This document shows positions 1-9,877 of a DNA stretch of 64,000 nt, in pieces (position 1 is the stretch's first letter; each line of letters opens with the position of its first letter). A program made the position numbers and the translations under genes. A model generated the notes under the pieces. The model had not been told where the DNA came from. It ran no database searches and saw nothing but the letters and a program-made list of their open reading frames with translations. This DNA comes from Pedobacter roseus (lineage in GTDB: Bacteria; Bacteroidota; Bacteroidia; Sphingobacteriales; Sphingobacteriaceae), in contig NZ_CP060723.1 of NCBI RefSeq assembly GCF_014395225.1, positions 2,728,001-2,792,000 on the forward strand, read 5' to 3'.

Positions 1-2807
1 GTCCAAAAGCCCGCACCGCCATCTGATACCGTAACACTGTTATTGGCCACATAAGTTCCACTGGCCGAATCGTAATATGATGAATTAGGAAAAACAAACT
101 TTTCTCTGTTGTAATAAGCACTTCTGGCCGATGAACCAGAAAAGTCATAAGTAGAACCTGCCGTGCTATATTGTACATAGTTAGACCTGTACTCAAACAA
201 TCCAGATAAGGTCAAACTTTTGTATGAAAGTTGAAAATCGAGCCCTAATCTGTTTTTAGGAATGGTATTACCCAAAATATTTCCTTCCGTTTTTCCTACA
301 GGATAACCAGTGTTTTTATCAACCACTACCCTGCCTTCCGAATCGCGGATATAATCAGACCCGATAATTACCGGATAAACACTACCCACCTGACCAAAAA
401 TGGTTGAACTGTTGCTCACCCCAATACGGGTTAAATCGTTAGAAAGCGATACTAATTTGTTATTATTATAAGTATAGTTACCACCAAGCGTTAATTTCCA
501 GTCTCCTTTTCTAATCGGCGTAAAGTGCAGTGCCGTTTCCAAACCTTCATTGGTCAATTCTCCGGTATTTAAAAGGTAATAGTTATAACCTGTAGTGATA
601 GGAACGCCAGCAGTAATGGCCTGCCCTGTTGAACTGGTATTGTAGTAGGTTACCGTTCCATCAACCAGCCCCTGAAATAACCTGAAATCTACACCACCTT
701 CATAACCAGTAGTAATCTCTGGTTTTAAATTACTCGATACCAACGTATTATTAGGTGTATATCCTGTGCCGTAACCATAGCCTGTTTGAGAATCGAAGGT
801 AGATTGCAACGAATAAGCACCACCGTTTGTAGTATTACCCACGTTTACATTACCCACTTTCGAAACTCCTGCCCTGATTTTCAGGTAATCTAAAACTTTA
901 CTGTTTTTCAGAAAACTAAAAGCATCAGTCGGGATAAACGACACATCTGCTGCAGGATAGAAAAATGATCTGTTGGCCGGAGCAAGCACCGACACCCAAT
1001 CGTTCCTGCCTGTTACATGCACATACAGGTATTTTTTATAACCAATGGTTACATCGGCCCATACACCATATTGACGCGTATTGTAGTTGGCTTCACCAGC
1101 AGATGGTGTTCCGGTAATGTTACCCAAATTATACAGTTCACTTACCTGCAAACCACTGCCTGATGCATTTAGGTCTTTATAGACATAACTTTTTAAAGAT
1201 GTTCCAAGCAAAGCATTGAAAGAGAAATCTTTCACCTCTTTTTTAATATTGGCAAAAAAGTCGGTACTAAAATTACTGGTGTTCAGCATCTCATCACTCA
1301 CCCCACTGCTTTGGTTTGTTTTAGCCGAATGATCTAAAGTATACTGTGTATAATTATAACCTGTTGTGCTATTCTTATTCTTGTAATAACGGTTAGAGAT
1401 AGCAGCTCTGTAAGTAAAATCCAACCAATCAGCTGCTTTATATTTCAACTCCAGTAACCCGGTCAAATAATCGTTGGTGGTATTTTGCCTGTAATTATCT
1501 ATAGACCAGTAAGGGTTTTTGTAATAATCATTATAATAGCTATCAGGATTGTCCCAGCCTGTTGCATCCTGCCAGTTTGAATACGACAACAAAGGTATCT
1601 GGGCAGGTGTGTTTAAGAGGTTATCATAAACTGTAGAAGTTGCACTGGTAATATCGTACTTATTCTGTGTATAACTGGCATTATAATTTGCAGTAAACCT
1701 TTTGCTAAAATTGCGCGAACCATTAAATCTTATGGCTGCTCTGGTGTATTTATCTTTTGGTGTGGTTCCAGATCCATCTAAATACTGTGCAGATAAGTAA
1801 GTTGATGATTTTTCATCAGCCGATGAAATCGAAAAATCGGTTTGGTTAGATACTCCTGTCTTCCAGAAATCGTATTTATCATCGGTAGCCGAATAAGGCG
1901 TATACTGTTGCGCACCGCTTTCGGTAACGCGACCAATGGCCCTCAATGTTCCATCAAATGCAGGACCATACTGCTGGTTTTCTATCGGATCGTAAACCTG
2001 TGCACCAGATGTAGAACCTGAACCGAAACGGTTCTGCAATAATGGGTAATAACTCACTTGCTCCAAAACCGTAGTATTAGCTACTTTGATTACCGGCGTT
2101 CCGATCTTTCCTTTTTTGGTGGTGATAATCAAGGCCCCGTTAGAAGCATCAGAACCGTATAATGCAGCACCACTTGCTCCATTTAATACCGTAATATCAT
2201 CAATATCGTCAGGATTTAAATTTCCCAGGATGGCATTGGGTACCACAGCCCCGTCCAATACAATAAGCGCCTGGTTATTACCGGTAATGGAGCGGTTACC
2301 CCTCAATACCAAACGGTAACTGGGATTTACACCGCTACCTACCGCATTGATCTGCAAACCAGGCACTTTACCTACCAAACCTCCCGCAATGGTTGGTGAT
2401 TTACCAGCAGTTAACGATTCGTTATCTATCCTGGTAGAAGCATACCCCTGCTCTCTGGCTGTTCTTTTAATACCTCCGGCTGCAATTACCACTTCATCCA
2501 GACTGTTTACATCAGATTCAAGCGTTACATCAATGTTTTTGGTATTCACATTCTGTTCTCTTGTTTTGTAACCGATAAAAGTAAATACAAGGGTTTGGGC
2601 ACCCGATGCTACTTTGATGGAATAAACTCCGTTGGCGCCAGTGGTTACGCCATTACTTGTACCTTTTACTTTTACACTTACCCCGGGAAGCGGTAAGCCG
2701 TCTTCTTTGGCCGATACCACTCCTGTAACAATTCTTTCTTGCGCCGAAACTTTGGTTACCAGCAAAACAATAAAGAACAACAAACACTTTAGTAGTTTTC
2801 TTTTCAT
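1..2807 (-). CDS. SusC/RagA-family TonB-linked outer membrane porin (partial, C-terminus outside window)
   Basis: Outer-membrane TonB-dependent channel of the SusC/RagA type, which imports oligosaccharides or peptides together with a SusD lipoprotein lid. The frame is open from the ATG at 2807 to base 1, giving about 935 visible residues without a stop. The N-terminus (MKRKLLKCLLFFIVLLVTK..SAQ) is a signal peptide. A CarboxypepD_reg-like beta-sandwich follows (about residues 25-100), then a plug domain with the characteristic VLDGAVVPN and DIDDITVLNGASGAALYGS segments, then a barrel rich in aromatic and N/T/S residues. SusD would be expected just beyond the left edge. The substrate cannot be told; the nearest glycan hydrolases in the window are more than 20 kb away. 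Confidence 0.93.
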   Translation of the reverse strand, partial: MKRKLLKCLLFFIVLLVTKVSAQERIVTGVVSAKEDGLPLPGVSVKVKGTSNGVTTGANGVYSIKVASGAQTLVFTFIGYKTREQNVNTKNIDVTLESDVNSLDEVVIAAGGIKRTAREQGYASTRIDNESLTAGKSPTIAGGLVGKVPGLQINAVGSGVNPSYRLVLRGNRSITGNNQALIVLDGAVVPNAILGNLNPDDIDDITVLNGASGAALYGSDASNGALIITTKKGKIGTPVIKVANTTVLEQVSYYPLLQNRFGSGSTSGAQVYDPIENQQYGPAFDGTLRAIGRVTESGAQQYTPYSATDDKYDFWKTGVSNQTDFSISSADEKSSTYLSAQYLDGSGTTPKDKYTRAAIRFNGSRNFSKRFTANYNASYTQNKYDITSATSTVYDNLLNTPAQIPLLSYSNWQDATGWDNPDSYYNDYYKNPYWSIDNYRQNTTNDYLTGLLELKYKAADWLDFTYRAAISNRYYKNKNSTTGYNYTQYTLDHSAKTNQSSGVSDEMLNTSNFSTDFFANIKKEVKDFSFNALLGTSLKSYVYKDLNASGSGLQVSELYNLGNITGTPSAGEANYNTRQYGVWADVTIGYKKYLYVHVTGRNDWVSVLAPANRSFFYPAADVSFIPTDAFSFLKNSKVLDYLKIRAGVSKVGNVNVGNTTNGGAYSLQSTFDSQTGYGYGTGYTPNNTLVSSNLKPEITTGYEGGVDFRLFQGLVDGTVTYYNTSSTGQAITAGVPITTGYNYYLLNTGELTNEGLETALHFTPIRKGDWKLTLGGNYTYNNNKLVSLSNDLTRIGVSNSSTIFGQVGSVYPVIIGSDYIRDSEGRVVVDKNTGYPVGKTEGNILGNTIPKNRLGLDFQLSYKSLTLSGLFEYRSNYVQYSTAGSTYDFSGSSARSAYYNREKFVFPNSSYYDSASGTYVANNSVTVSDGGAGFW

Positions 2808-3365
2808 TTACATTTTTAGTTTAATAAGTTAATAATGTGTCTGAAAAATTAATCACTACATAAACCGTAACGCAACCTAATGCTAAGCTTCAATTGAAAA
2901 CTATAAGATGGTTAGTTAAATTTTTCACCTTACGCGGAAATGAGAGAAGATCCGGTCCGTTACGAATAAATGCGGCGATTAATAATTCAGCCTCTAATAA
3001 AAAAGAATGGCAACAACTAAAATTTTAAGAAACGATAAACAGATATTTTGTATCGATAAACCATTTTAACAATGTTAAATCACACTTTTTAACAAAATTT
3101 TCGATAAATTTTATTAAAAGAGTATAAAAAAATCAATGAAACACTCATTAAAGAATAAGAATAATCACATACATCAAATACAAAATAAAAAACAAAACAG
3201 AAAAGCAATTAAACCCCAACCCGATCTGCAAAATCCAAAAAAAAGAGTTTAAATAAGCCAAATTCCCAACCCAAATCCCCTGTTATAGATCCAATTTTAT
3301 AATAGATAAAGATTAGCGTAACTCAGCTACAAATAAGTAAATTCGCTTTTTTAAATCCGTTAAAC
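2808..3365. other. AT-rich intergenic region between divergent genes
   Basis: A 558-nt gap between the divergent SusC-like gene and the 3-hydroxyacyl-CoA dehydrogenase gene. It is very A-rich around 3100-3240 and holds no convincing ORF or RNA gene. Apart from the SusC promoter candidate, a weak -7-like TAAATTCG lies about 20 nt before the dehydrogenase ATG. Confidence 0.5.
2844..2875 (-). promoter_or_regulatory. Candidate promoter of the SusC-like gene
   Basis: On the minus strand a TTG at 2875-2873 is followed after 21 nt by TAATTTTT (2851-2844), seven of eight matches to the Bacteroidota -7 element TAnnTTTG. It lies about 37 nt upstream of the ATG. Spacing is at the long end of the usual range. 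Confidence 0.4.
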
Positions 3366-4259
3366 ATGAAACAAATTGCAGTTATAGGATCTGGAACAAT
3401 GGGAAATGGTATAGCCCATACCTTTGCACAATTCAATTATCAGGTAAACCTGATCGACATTAACCAATCTGCTTTAGATAAAGCCATCCAAACAATTAAT
3501 AAAAACCTCGACAGGCAAGTTACCAAAGGTACCTTGACTGAAGAGCAGAAAAACGGTACGCTTCAAAACATCACCACCTATACTTCAATAAAAGATGGTA
3601 TTAAAAATGTCGATTTAGTGGTAGAAGCCGCAACAGAAAATGTTGAGCTGAAACTTAAAATCTTTAAAGATTTAGATGAGCATGCTCCGGCACATGCCAT
3701 CCTGGCCTCTAATACATCTTCCATTTCCATTACGCAGATTGCTGCAGTAACTGGCAGAGGAGATAAAGTAATTGGGATGCATTTTATGAATCCTGTTCCG
3801 GTAATGAAACTGGTTGAGGTTATCCGAGGTTATGCCACCAGTAATGAGACAACCAATACCATTATGTCGCTTTCTCAAAGTTTAGAAAAAGTACCGGTAG
3901 AAGTAAATGATTACCCTGGTTTTGTAGCCAACCGCATTTTAATGCCGATGATCAATGAAGCCATTTACACCCTTTATGAAGGAGTTGCGGGTGTTTACGA
4001 AATCGATACTGTAATGAAACTGGGAATGGCTCACCCGATGGGTCCGTTGCAATTGGCAGATTTTATAGGTTTGGATGTTTGCCTCGCCATTTTAAAAGTG
4101 TTACATGATGGTTTTGGTAACCCGAAATATGCGCCTTGCCCTTTACTGGTAAATATGGTTGCTGCAGGTAAAAAGGGCGCCAAAAGCGGCGAAGGCTTTT
4201 ATCAATATACAGCGGGCTCAAAAGACTTGGTAGTTTCGGATAAATTTAAAAAATCCTAA
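3366..4259 (+). CDS. 3-hydroxyacyl-CoA (3-hydroxybutyryl-CoA) dehydrogenase
   Basis: NAD-dependent oxidation of 3-hydroxyacyl-CoA to 3-ketoacyl-CoA, as in beta-oxidation, butyrate or phenylacetate metabolism. The 297-residue length is that of the single-function HBD/PaaH family. The N-terminal Rossmann motif GSGTMGNGIAH spans residues 8-18. The catalytic histidine is in GMHFMNPVP (near residue 138), preceded by SNTSS. The C-terminal helical domain contains the family segment GFVANRILMPMINEA. It stands alone, 31 nt before ruvB on the same strand, with no thiolase or crotonase nearby, so the pathway cannot be fixed. Confidence 0.93.
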   Translation: MKQIAVIGSGTMGNGIAHTFAQFNYQVNLIDINQSALDKAIQTINKNLDRQVTKGTLTEEQKNGTLQNITTYTSIKDGIKNVDLVVEAATENVELKLKIFKDLDEHAPAHAILASNTSSISITQIAAVTGRGDKVIGMHFMNPVPVMKLVEVIRGYATSNETTNTIMSLSQSLEKVPVEVNDYPGFVANRILMPMINEAIYTLYEGVAGVYEIDTVMKLGMAHPMGPLQLADFIGLDVCLAILKVLHDGFGNPKYAPCPLLVNMVAAGKKGAKSGEGFYQYTAGSKDLVVSDKFKKS

Positions 4260-4278
4260 TTTTTTTAGCATTTAATTT

Positions 4279-4286
4279 TATATTTG
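4279..4286 (+). promoter_or_regulatory. Start-proximal -7 element of ruvB
   Basis: TATATTTG matches TAnnTTTG exactly and ends 4 nt before the ruvB ATG, so the transcript would start at or next to the start codon. No clear TTG -33 box is seen. Confidence 0.5.
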
Positions 4287-4290
4287 CTGT

Positions 4291-5313
4291 ATGAATGAGC
4301 ATCTGGATCCTGAAGCAAACAACTTAACCCCTACCGATCGTGATATTGAAAGGGTTTTAAGGCCGCAGGCTTTTGAAGATTTTACGGGACAGGAAAAAGT
4401 GATGGAAAACCTGAAGATTTTTGTTCAGGCAGCAAAACTCCGTGGAGAAGCTTTAGATCATGTGCTTTTGCATGGCCCTCCGGGATTGGGTAAAACCACC
4501 CTTTCTCATATCATTGCCAACGAAATGGCTACGGGTATTAAGGTAACTTCTGGTCCTGTTTTAGATAAACCCGGCGATTTAGCAGGCTTGTTAACAGGCT
4601 TAGATGAAGGCGATATCCTTTTTATTGATGAGATTCACCGTTTATCGCCCCTGGTAGAAGAATACCTGTATTCGGCCATGGAAGATTTTAAGATCGATAT
4701 TATGCTTGAAACCGGTCCTAATGCCCGTTCAGTGCAGATATCACTTAACCCTTTTACACTTGTTGGCGCCACTACCCGTTCCGGATTGTTAACGGCTCCT
4801 TTAAGGGCGCGTTTCGGTATTAATGCCCGCTTAGCCTATTACGATGCTAAACTACTAACGACAATTGTTTTACGGTCATCTGAGATATTAAAAACACCGA
4901 TCAGCGATGAAGGTGCTTACGAAATTGCCCGCCGTAGCCGTGGCACACCACGTATTGCCAATGCACTTTTGCGGAGAACAAGGGATTTTGCACAGATTAA
5001 AGGAAACGGAAATATAGATACCGAAATTGCCCGTTATGCCTTAAATGCACTCAATGTAGATGAACACGGCTTAGACGAAATGGATAACAGGATTCTGGTT
5101 ACCATTATCGATAAATTTAAAGGTGGTCCGGTGGGTTTAAAAACCATTGCAACTGCCGTAGGAGAAGATGAAGGCACTATTGAAGAAGTTTACGAACCGT
5201 TTTTGATCCAGGAAGGTTATATTATGCGTACGTCACGTGGCCGGGAGGTTACCGAAGCAGCGTATAAACATTTAAAGAAGAATTATCCGGGGCAAACGGG
5301 GAAGTTGTTTTAA
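4291..5313 (+). CDS. ruvB: Holliday junction branch migration DNA helicase RuvB
   Basis: Hexameric AAA+ motor that, with RuvA, drives branch migration of Holliday junctions. The 340-residue length is standard. Visible motifs are [13 protein letters not shown] at the N-terminus, Walker [10 protein letters not shown] (62-70), Walker [11 protein letters not shown] (about 108-118), the GATTRSGLL sensor region and the C-terminal winged helix with [20 protein letters not shown]. ruvA and ruvC are not adjacent. The start is supported by a perfect -7 element ending 4 nt upstream. Confidence 0.98.
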   Translation: MNEHLDPEANNLTPTDRDIERVLRPQAFEDFTGQEKVMENLKIFVQAAKLRGEALDHVLLHGPPGLGKTTLSHIIANEMATGIKVTSGPVLDKPGDLAGLLTGLDEGDILFIDEIHRLSPLVEEYLYSAMEDFKIDIMLETGPNARSVQISLNPFTLVGATTRSGLLTAPLRARFGINARLAYYDAKLLTTIVLRSSEILKTPISDEGAYEIARRSRGTPRIANALLRRTRDFAQIKGNGNIDTEIARYALNALNVDEHGLDEMDNRILVTIIDKFKGGPVGLKTIATAVGEDEGTIEEVYEPFLIQEGYIMRTSRGREVTEAAYKHLKKNYPGQTGKLF

Positions 5314-5336
5314 CAACTTTGCACTTCCCTAGTTAG

Positions 5337-5422
5337 GTCGTTATTTCGACTGGAGTGCAACGGAATGGAGAAATCTATTTACCTGAATTCAAAAATCTCT
5401 CCACTGCGGTCGAGATGACGAC
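5337..5422. repeat. Dispersed inverted repeat, type A (two arms)
   Basis: Left arm GTCGTTATTTCGACTGGAGT.. (from 5337) and right arm ..GGTCGAGATGACGAC (to 5422) are imperfect reverse complements. The same sequence family recurs at 14600-14635, 14904-14941, 30692-30793 and 61688-61786. It lies between two genes on the plus strand. Confidence 0.75.
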
Positions 5423-5538
5423 AACACTAAGAAATATCTACTTAGCCCCGCGCTTCAGTTCAATGCTTTATACTAAAAATAAAATCCATTTGAACATTTA
5501 AGCCCTTTTGGTGTTCCTTAAGGTAGAAATCAAACATT

Positions 5539-7047
5539 ATGAATATTGAATTACGTAAACTAACGCTCGAAGATTACGCAGATCTTAAAGAATCTATGCT
5601 TCAGGCTTACGACAGCATGGGTGGTTCCATCTGGCCAAAATCTAGTATCGCCAAACTTTTAAATATTTTTCCCGAAGGACAACTTTGTATTGCAGTTGAC
5701 GATAAGGTGGTTGCCTGTTCGTTAGCCATTATTGTAGAATATGACGAGTACGGAGACAGGCACACCTATAAACTCATTACGGGTGATTATTCCTTTTCTA
5801 CGCACGATCCAAATGGTGATACGCTTTACGGGATCGAAATTTTCGTTCACCCAGAATTTCGCGGCTTGCGCTTGGGAAGAAGGCTATATGAAGCCCGAAA
5901 AGAGCTTTGCGAAAGTTTAAACCTTAAAAGTATTATTGCCGGAGGTAGAATACCAGGATACCATGAATATGCAGATCGACTTAGTCCACGACAATACATT
6001 GACAAGGTAAAATCTAAGGAAATTTACGATCCTACCCTTACTTTTCAGATTTCCAATGATTTTCACGTAAGAAAAGTATTAAAAAACTATTTACCAGGTG
6101 ATAAAGAATCAAAAGAATATGCCACTTTAATTGAGTGGAACAACATTTATTATCAAGGTATAGATGCTTCTGCCCGTTCTGCAATGACCATTCGTTTAGG
6201 TTTAGTACAATGGGAAATGCGTTTATTTCCTAATATGGAGGCATTTTATGAGCAGGTAGAATTTTTTGTTGATGCGCTGAGTGGCTACAAATCGGATTTT
6301 ATATTGTTCCCTGAGCTATTTAACACGCCTTTGCTTCAACCCTACAATCATTTGCCCGAAATTGAGGCCATGCGCAAGCTTGCCGAAAAAACAGAAGAAA
6401 TTGTACAGAAAATGCATGAGTATGCCCTGAGTTATAATGTAAACATTATTACAGGAAGTATGCCATTACTGGTTGAAGGGAAACTTTACAATGCCACCTA
6501 CCTTTGTCATCGCACAGGTAAAATAGATGAATACAGGAAAATCCATATTACCCCTAATGAGCAAAAATATTATGGAATGATTGGTGGAGATAAGGTTCAG
6601 GTTTTTGATACGGATTGCGGTAAAGTAGGTATTTTGATTTGTTATGATGTAGAATTTCCTGAATTGAGCCGCATTTATGCTGATCAGGGCATGCAAATCC
6701 TTTTTGTTCCTTTTTTAACAGATACACAAAACGGTTATACACGTGTTCGCCATTGCGCACAGGCCAGAGCAATTGAGAATGAATGTTATGTAGCCATTGC
6801 TGGTTGTGTAGGTAATTTACCAAAAGTAAACAATATGGATATTCAGTTTGCGCAATCGGCTGTTTTCACACCCTCTGATTTTGCATTCCCAACCAATGCC
6901 ATTAAAGCTGAAGCTACGCCAAATACAGAGATGGTTTTGGTAGTTGATGTTGATTTACACTTATTGGATGAATTACACCACTACGGAACAGTAAAAGTAT
7001 TAAAAGACCGCAGAAAAGACCTTTACCAGGTAAAACTCTTAAAATAA
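5539..7047 (+). CDS. GNAT acetyltransferase fused to a carbon-nitrogen hydrolase (nitrilase superfamily)
   Basis: A 502-residue two-domain enzyme. Residues 1 to about 170 form a GNAT N-acetyltransferase fold with acetyl-CoA-binding motif A (VHPEFRGLRLGRRLYEA, 103-119). Residues about 217-500 form a nitrilase-superfamily amidase with the Glu-Lys-Cys triad visible as E259 (FPELFNTP), K334 (YRKIHITP) and C368 (GILICYDVEFPE). Such fusions are known in many bacteria, but the substrates are not established; coupled deacylation/acylation of an amine is an inference. A bidirectional terminator follows directly. Confidence 0.92.
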   Translation: MNIELRKLTLEDYADLKESMLQAYDSMGGSIWPKSSIAKLLNIFPEGQLCIAVDDKVVACSLAIIVEYDEYGDRHTYKLITGDYSFSTHDPNGDTLYGIEIFVHPEFRGLRLGRRLYEARKELCESLNLKSIIAGGRIPGYHEYADRLSPRQYIDKVKSKEIYDPTLTFQISNDFHVRKVLKNYLPGDKESKEYATLIEWNNIYYQGIDASARSAMTIRLGLVQWEMRLFPNMEAFYEQVEFFVDALSGYKSDFILFPELFNTPLLQPYNHLPEIEAMRKLAEKTEEIVQKMHEYALSYNVNIITGSMPLLVEGKLYNATYLCHRTGKIDEYRKIHITPNEQKYYGMIGGDKVQVFDTDCGKVGILICYDVEFPELSRIYADQGMQILFVPFLTDTQNGYTRVRHCAQARAIENECYVAIAGCVGNLPKVNNMDIQFAQSAVFTPSDFAFPTNAIKAEATPNTEMVLVVDVDLHLLDELHHYGTVKVLKDRRKDLYQVKLLK

Positions 7048-7057
7048 CCCCATAAAA

Positions 7058-7090
7058 AAATGCCGGTCAAATTAATGAGCCGGCATTTTC
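7058..7090. terminator. Bidirectional terminator
   Basis: Stem AATGCCGG (7059-7066) pairs with CCGGCATT (7080-7087), flanked by A- and T-rich runs. It sits between the convergent GNAT-nitrilase gene and the small membrane protein gene. Confidence 0.8.
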
Positions 7091-7108
7091 ATTTTAATCT
7101 AAAGCTAA

Positions 7109-7315
7109 TTATTTTCTCATTATAAACCAGATGATCAGGCCAATAATAACGGCTATTGGTAGCACCCATTTCAGGGCCTGTCCACCACCATTTTCATCTT
7201 TTTCGGTAACAGCTGGTTTTGCTGGTCCCGGATCTTCTTTATGACTTTCGTAATCTTTTTCAATCGGCTTAGGAGCTTCTCCTGATTCCGTATGTTGTGG
7301 ATCGATGTTTTCCAT
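7109..7315 (-). CDS. Small tail-anchored membrane protein, unknown function
   Basis: 68 residues: a hydrophilic, proline- and acid-rich N-terminal part (about 1-47) and a single C-terminal transmembrane helix (WVLPIAVIIGLIIWFIM) ending in RK. The pattern fits an inner-membrane protein with a soluble N-terminal tail. No family was recognised. It converges on the GNAT-nitrilase gene with a shared terminator and is divergent from queG. Confidence 0.6.
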   Translation of the reverse strand: MENIDPQHTESGEAPKPIEKDYESHKEDPGPAKPAVTEKDENGGGQALKWVLPIAVIIGLIIWFIMRK

Positions 7316-7437
7316 ATCTTATCTTTAAAAAGCCCTTCCATTCAGGTAAAATCCAGATCAGGAAGCGCGATAATCAATTAATTTAGTTTCTGTATTTAGA
7401 ACAAGCGATAAATGAAAATGTTTTAAATCCTAAGCCT

Positions 7438-7445
7438 TATCTTTG
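7438..7445 (+). promoter_or_regulatory. Start-proximal -7 element of queG
   Basis: TATCTTTG is an exact TAnnTTTG, ending 7 nt before the GTG start codon of queG. It supports that GTG rather than a downstream ATG. Confidence 0.5.
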
Positions 7446-7452
7446 CAGTTCG

Positions 7453-8388
7453 GTGTACAACAATTCTGCAAAATATAGCCAATTGATTAAAGATGAAGCC
7501 CTTCGTTTGGGTTTTATGGCCTGTGGCATTTCTAAAGCCGAGTTTCTGGAAGAAGAAGCACCAAGGTTAGAAAAATGGCTTAATCAAAATCGCCATGGTG
7601 AGATGAAATACATGGAAAACTATTTCGATAAACGCCTCGACCCGACACTTTTGGTTGAAGGCGCCAAATCGGTAATTTCTTTATCGCTAAATTATTATAC
7701 CGAAGAAAAACAATCGGATCCAAACGCACCAAAAATCTCCAAATATGCCTACGGACAGGATTACCACACGGTTATTAAAGATAAACTAAAAGCACTTACC
7801 TATTTTATTGAGGAAAATATCGGCGAAGTTTCAGGAAGGGCCTTTGTAGATTCGGCGCCTGTTTTAGACCGTGCCTGGGCAAAAAAATCGGGAATTGGCT
7901 GGATCGGGAAAAACTCTAACCTGATCAGTAAAACCAATGGTTCTTTTTTCTTTCTGGCAGAGCTGATTGTCGACCTGGAATTAGATTATGATCATCCTTA
8001 TCAGGCCGATTATTGCGGAAGCTGTACACGCTGTTTAGACGCCTGCCCTACTGATGCAATTATTGCCCCGCAAATTGTAGATGGCACTAAATGCATTTCT
8101 TACCTCACCATTGAGCTTAAAAATGAAATCCCTAACGAGTTTAAGGATAAAATGAGCAACTGGATGTTCGGTTGTGATATTTGTCAGGATGTTTGTCCCT
8201 GGAACCGTTTTTCGAAGGCGCACAATGAAAGTGCTTTTAAACCTGAAAATGGTTTATTGGACCTGAATGCAAAAGATTTAACTGAAATTACAGATGATGT
8301 TTTTAAAAAGGTTTTTAAAGGATCAGCAGTAAAACGTACCAAATATGCGGGACTTAAAAGAAATATCGATTTTTTGAAACCTGCATAG
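7453..8388 (+). CDS. queG: Epoxyqueuosine reductase QueG
   Basis: Cobalamin- and iron-sulfur-dependent enzyme of the last step of queuosine synthesis, reducing epoxyqueuosine in tRNA to queuosine. The 311 residues include the family signature [13 protein letters not shown] with the catalytic aspartate region at 133-139, and two ferredoxin-type 4Fe-4S motifs: [12 protein letters not shown] (188-199) and [10 protein letters not shown] (241-250). It lacks the C-terminal HEAT-like extension of longer homologues. The start is GTG at 7453, placed 7 nt after a perfect -7 element. It is a single gene between divergent and convergent neighbours. Confidence 0.96.
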   Translation: MYNNSAKYSQLIKDEALRLGFMACGISKAEFLEEEAPRLEKWLNQNRHGEMKYMENYFDKRLDPTLLVEGAKSVISLSLNYYTEEKQSDPNAPKISKYAYGQDYHTVIKDKLKALTYFIEENIGEVSGRAFVDSAPVLDRAWAKKSGIGWIGKNSNLISKTNGSFFFLAELIVDLELDYDHPYQADYCGSCTRCLDACPTDAIIAPQIVDGTKCISYLTIELKNEIPNEFKDKMSNWMFGCDICQDVCPWNRFSKAHNESAFKPENGLLDLNAKDLTEITDDVFKKVFKGSAVKRTKYAGLKRNIDFLKPA

Positions 8389-8397
8389 TCATAAATT

Positions 8398-8428
8398 AAA
8401 GAAGCCAGGCTTAAAAACCTGGCTGCTT
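8398..8428. terminator. Bidirectional terminator between queG and the alcohol dehydrogenase
   Basis: AGCCAGG (8403-8409) pairs with CCTGGCT (8418-8424), extended by AAAG/CTTT on the outside. It serves two convergent genes. Confidence 0.75.
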
Positions 8429-8436
8429 TAATTGTG

Positions 8437-9483
8437 TTACAATGTATCCATATCAATTACGAAACGGTATTTCACATCACTGGCTAATACGCGTTCATAA
8501 GCTTCGTTAACGTAGTTGATGTTAATCACTTCCACGTCAGAAACAATATCGTGTGCTGCACAGAAATCAAGCATTTCCTGTGTTTCTTCTATCCCACCTA
8601 TACTAGAAGCTGTTAAAACCCTGTTGCCATGCATCAAGCCCGAGCCCGGGAATTTTATAGGTTCAGCTGGTATACCTACACAGATATGTACACCATTAAC
8701 GTTTAATAATTTGAAATACATTTCGTAATCATGCGGTGCAGAAACCGAATCGATAATGAAATCGAAATGTTTGGCATATTGTTTTAATTGCTCAGGATCT
8801 TTAGTGATCACAAAGTTATGTGCACCTAAATTTCTGGCATCGGCTTCTTTTGATGGAGAAGTACTTAAAACCGTTACTTCAGCACCAAAGGCAACCGCAA
8901 ATTTAACCGCCATGTGGCCCAAACCACCCAAACCTAAAACCGCAACTTTATGTCCTTTTGTAATTCCCCAACGCTTAATCGGCGAATAAGTGGTAATACC
9001 TGCACATAATAATGGTGCAACACCTGCCAAAGGTAATTTATCTGAAACATGCACCACAAATTCTTCCGTACAAACAATTTTGTTCGAATAACCGCCATAA
9101 GTTGGTGTAGTTTTATCGCGTTCTACGCTATTGTAAGTCCAAACGGTTTCGCCTTTCTCGCAGAACTGTTGCTGACCACCTTTGCAGGTAGGGCATTCTT
9201 TACAGCTATCTACCATACAGCCAATCCCTGCTAATTCGCCTACTTTGAATTTAGTAACGGCTGATCCCACTTCAGTAATGCGTCCAACAATTTCATGTCC
9301 CGGAACCATCGGATACCTTGCTGGTCCCCATTCGCTCCTTACCTGGTGGATATCAGAATGGCATATTCCACTAAATAAAATTTCTATTAATACATCTTTC
9401 GGCCCAACATTCCTTCTATCGAAATTCCATGGAGCCAATTTATCAGTTTGGCTGTGAACAGCGTATCCTTTTGCAGCTATCAT
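8437..9483 (-). CDS. Zinc-dependent NAD(P) alcohol dehydrogenase (YahK/CAD-like)
   Basis: 348-residue medium-chain dehydrogenase/reductase that interconverts aldehydes and alcohols. Catalytic zinc ligands are seen in GICHSD (C41) and VPGHE (H63). The structural zinc knuckle is CKECPTCKGGQQQFC. The cofactor site is GLGGLGHMAVKFAVAFGAEV. The family resembles E. coli YahK and cinnamyl alcohol dehydrogenases, mostly NADPH enzymes with broad aldehyde range. It lies downstream of the aldehyde oxidoreductase operon on the same strand, but a 508-nt repeat-rich gap and its own -7 element (9502-9509) suggest separate transcription. Confidence 0.93.
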   Translation of the reverse strand: MIAAKGYAVHSQTDKLAPWNFDRRNVGPKDVLIEILFSGICHSDIHQVRSEWGPARYPMVPGHEIVGRITEVGSAVTKFKVGELAGIGCMVDSCKECPTCKGGQQQFCEKGETVWTYNSVERDKTTPTYGGYSNKIVCTEEFVVHVSDKLPLAGVAPLLCAGITTYSPIKRWGITKGHKVAVLGLGGLGHMAVKFAVAFGAEVTVLSTSPSKEADARNLGAHNFVITKDPEQLKQYAKHFDFIIDSVSAPHDYEMYFKLLNVNGVHICVGIPAEPIKFPGSGLMHGNRVLTASSIGGIEETQEMLDFCAAHDIVSDVEVININYVNEAYERVLASDVKYRFVIDMDTL

Positions 9484-9501
9484 ATATATTTAAATTTTGT
9501 T

Positions 9502-9509
9502 CAAAGCTA
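9502..9509 (-). promoter_or_regulatory. -7 element of the alcohol dehydrogenase gene
   Basis: On the minus strand TAGCTTTG matches TAnnTTTG exactly, 18 nt upstream of the ATG at 9483. No TTG is seen at the usual spacing. Confidence 0.45.
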
Positions 9510-9835
9510 GAAGATTAAGCATTATGCTTTGTCAGCTCGGGTTCATTTCGGCAGGTGCCATATTGTTGCAATTACTATCCTCCATAGAGGGTGATTGTAC
9601 AGGAATTCTGCCGCTAACGCTCGTTTCTAACGAGTGTTGAATAACTTATCGTTTATAAAACGATAGAATCGTAGAACTATTTATGCAACTCTCAACTGAG
9701 AATAATATGGGCGTTCCCCAATCCCGTGAAATACGGGAAAGGGTCGGGCTTTTCAGGGCTGCGCTTCGCTCCGGTACCGATAAAAATCGGCACTAAACCC
9801 TTACAATCCCTAACACAAACCTACCGCTTAAAATA

Positions 9836-9868
9836 AGACCTCGCAGGTTTTGAAAACCTGCGAGGTCT
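9836..9868. repeat. 33-nt palindrome with CAGGTTTT/AAAACCTG core
   Basis: AGACCTCGCAGGTTTT (9836-9851) is the exact reverse complement of 9853-9868 around a single central G. A second copy with a different outer stem but the same core is at 29240-29272. Both lie in intergenic DNA. Confidence 0.85.
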
Positions 9869-9877
9869 GCTAGATCC

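Noticed and set aside
2086..2832. Three short plus-strand ORFs opposite the SusC-like gene
   Set aside because: They are antisense shadows of a clearly coding frame with signal peptide, plug domain and barrel features on the minus strand.
5337..5422. Terminator of ruvB or small RNA gene
   Set aside because: Arms match repeats at several other loci and no T run follows, so a dispersed repeat is the better explanation.
9710..9800. Remnant of an IS element or rRNA fragment
   Set aside because: GC-richer and hairpin-rich but with no ORF, terminal inverted repeats or rRNA-like motif; it looks like a mosaic of short intergenic repeats.
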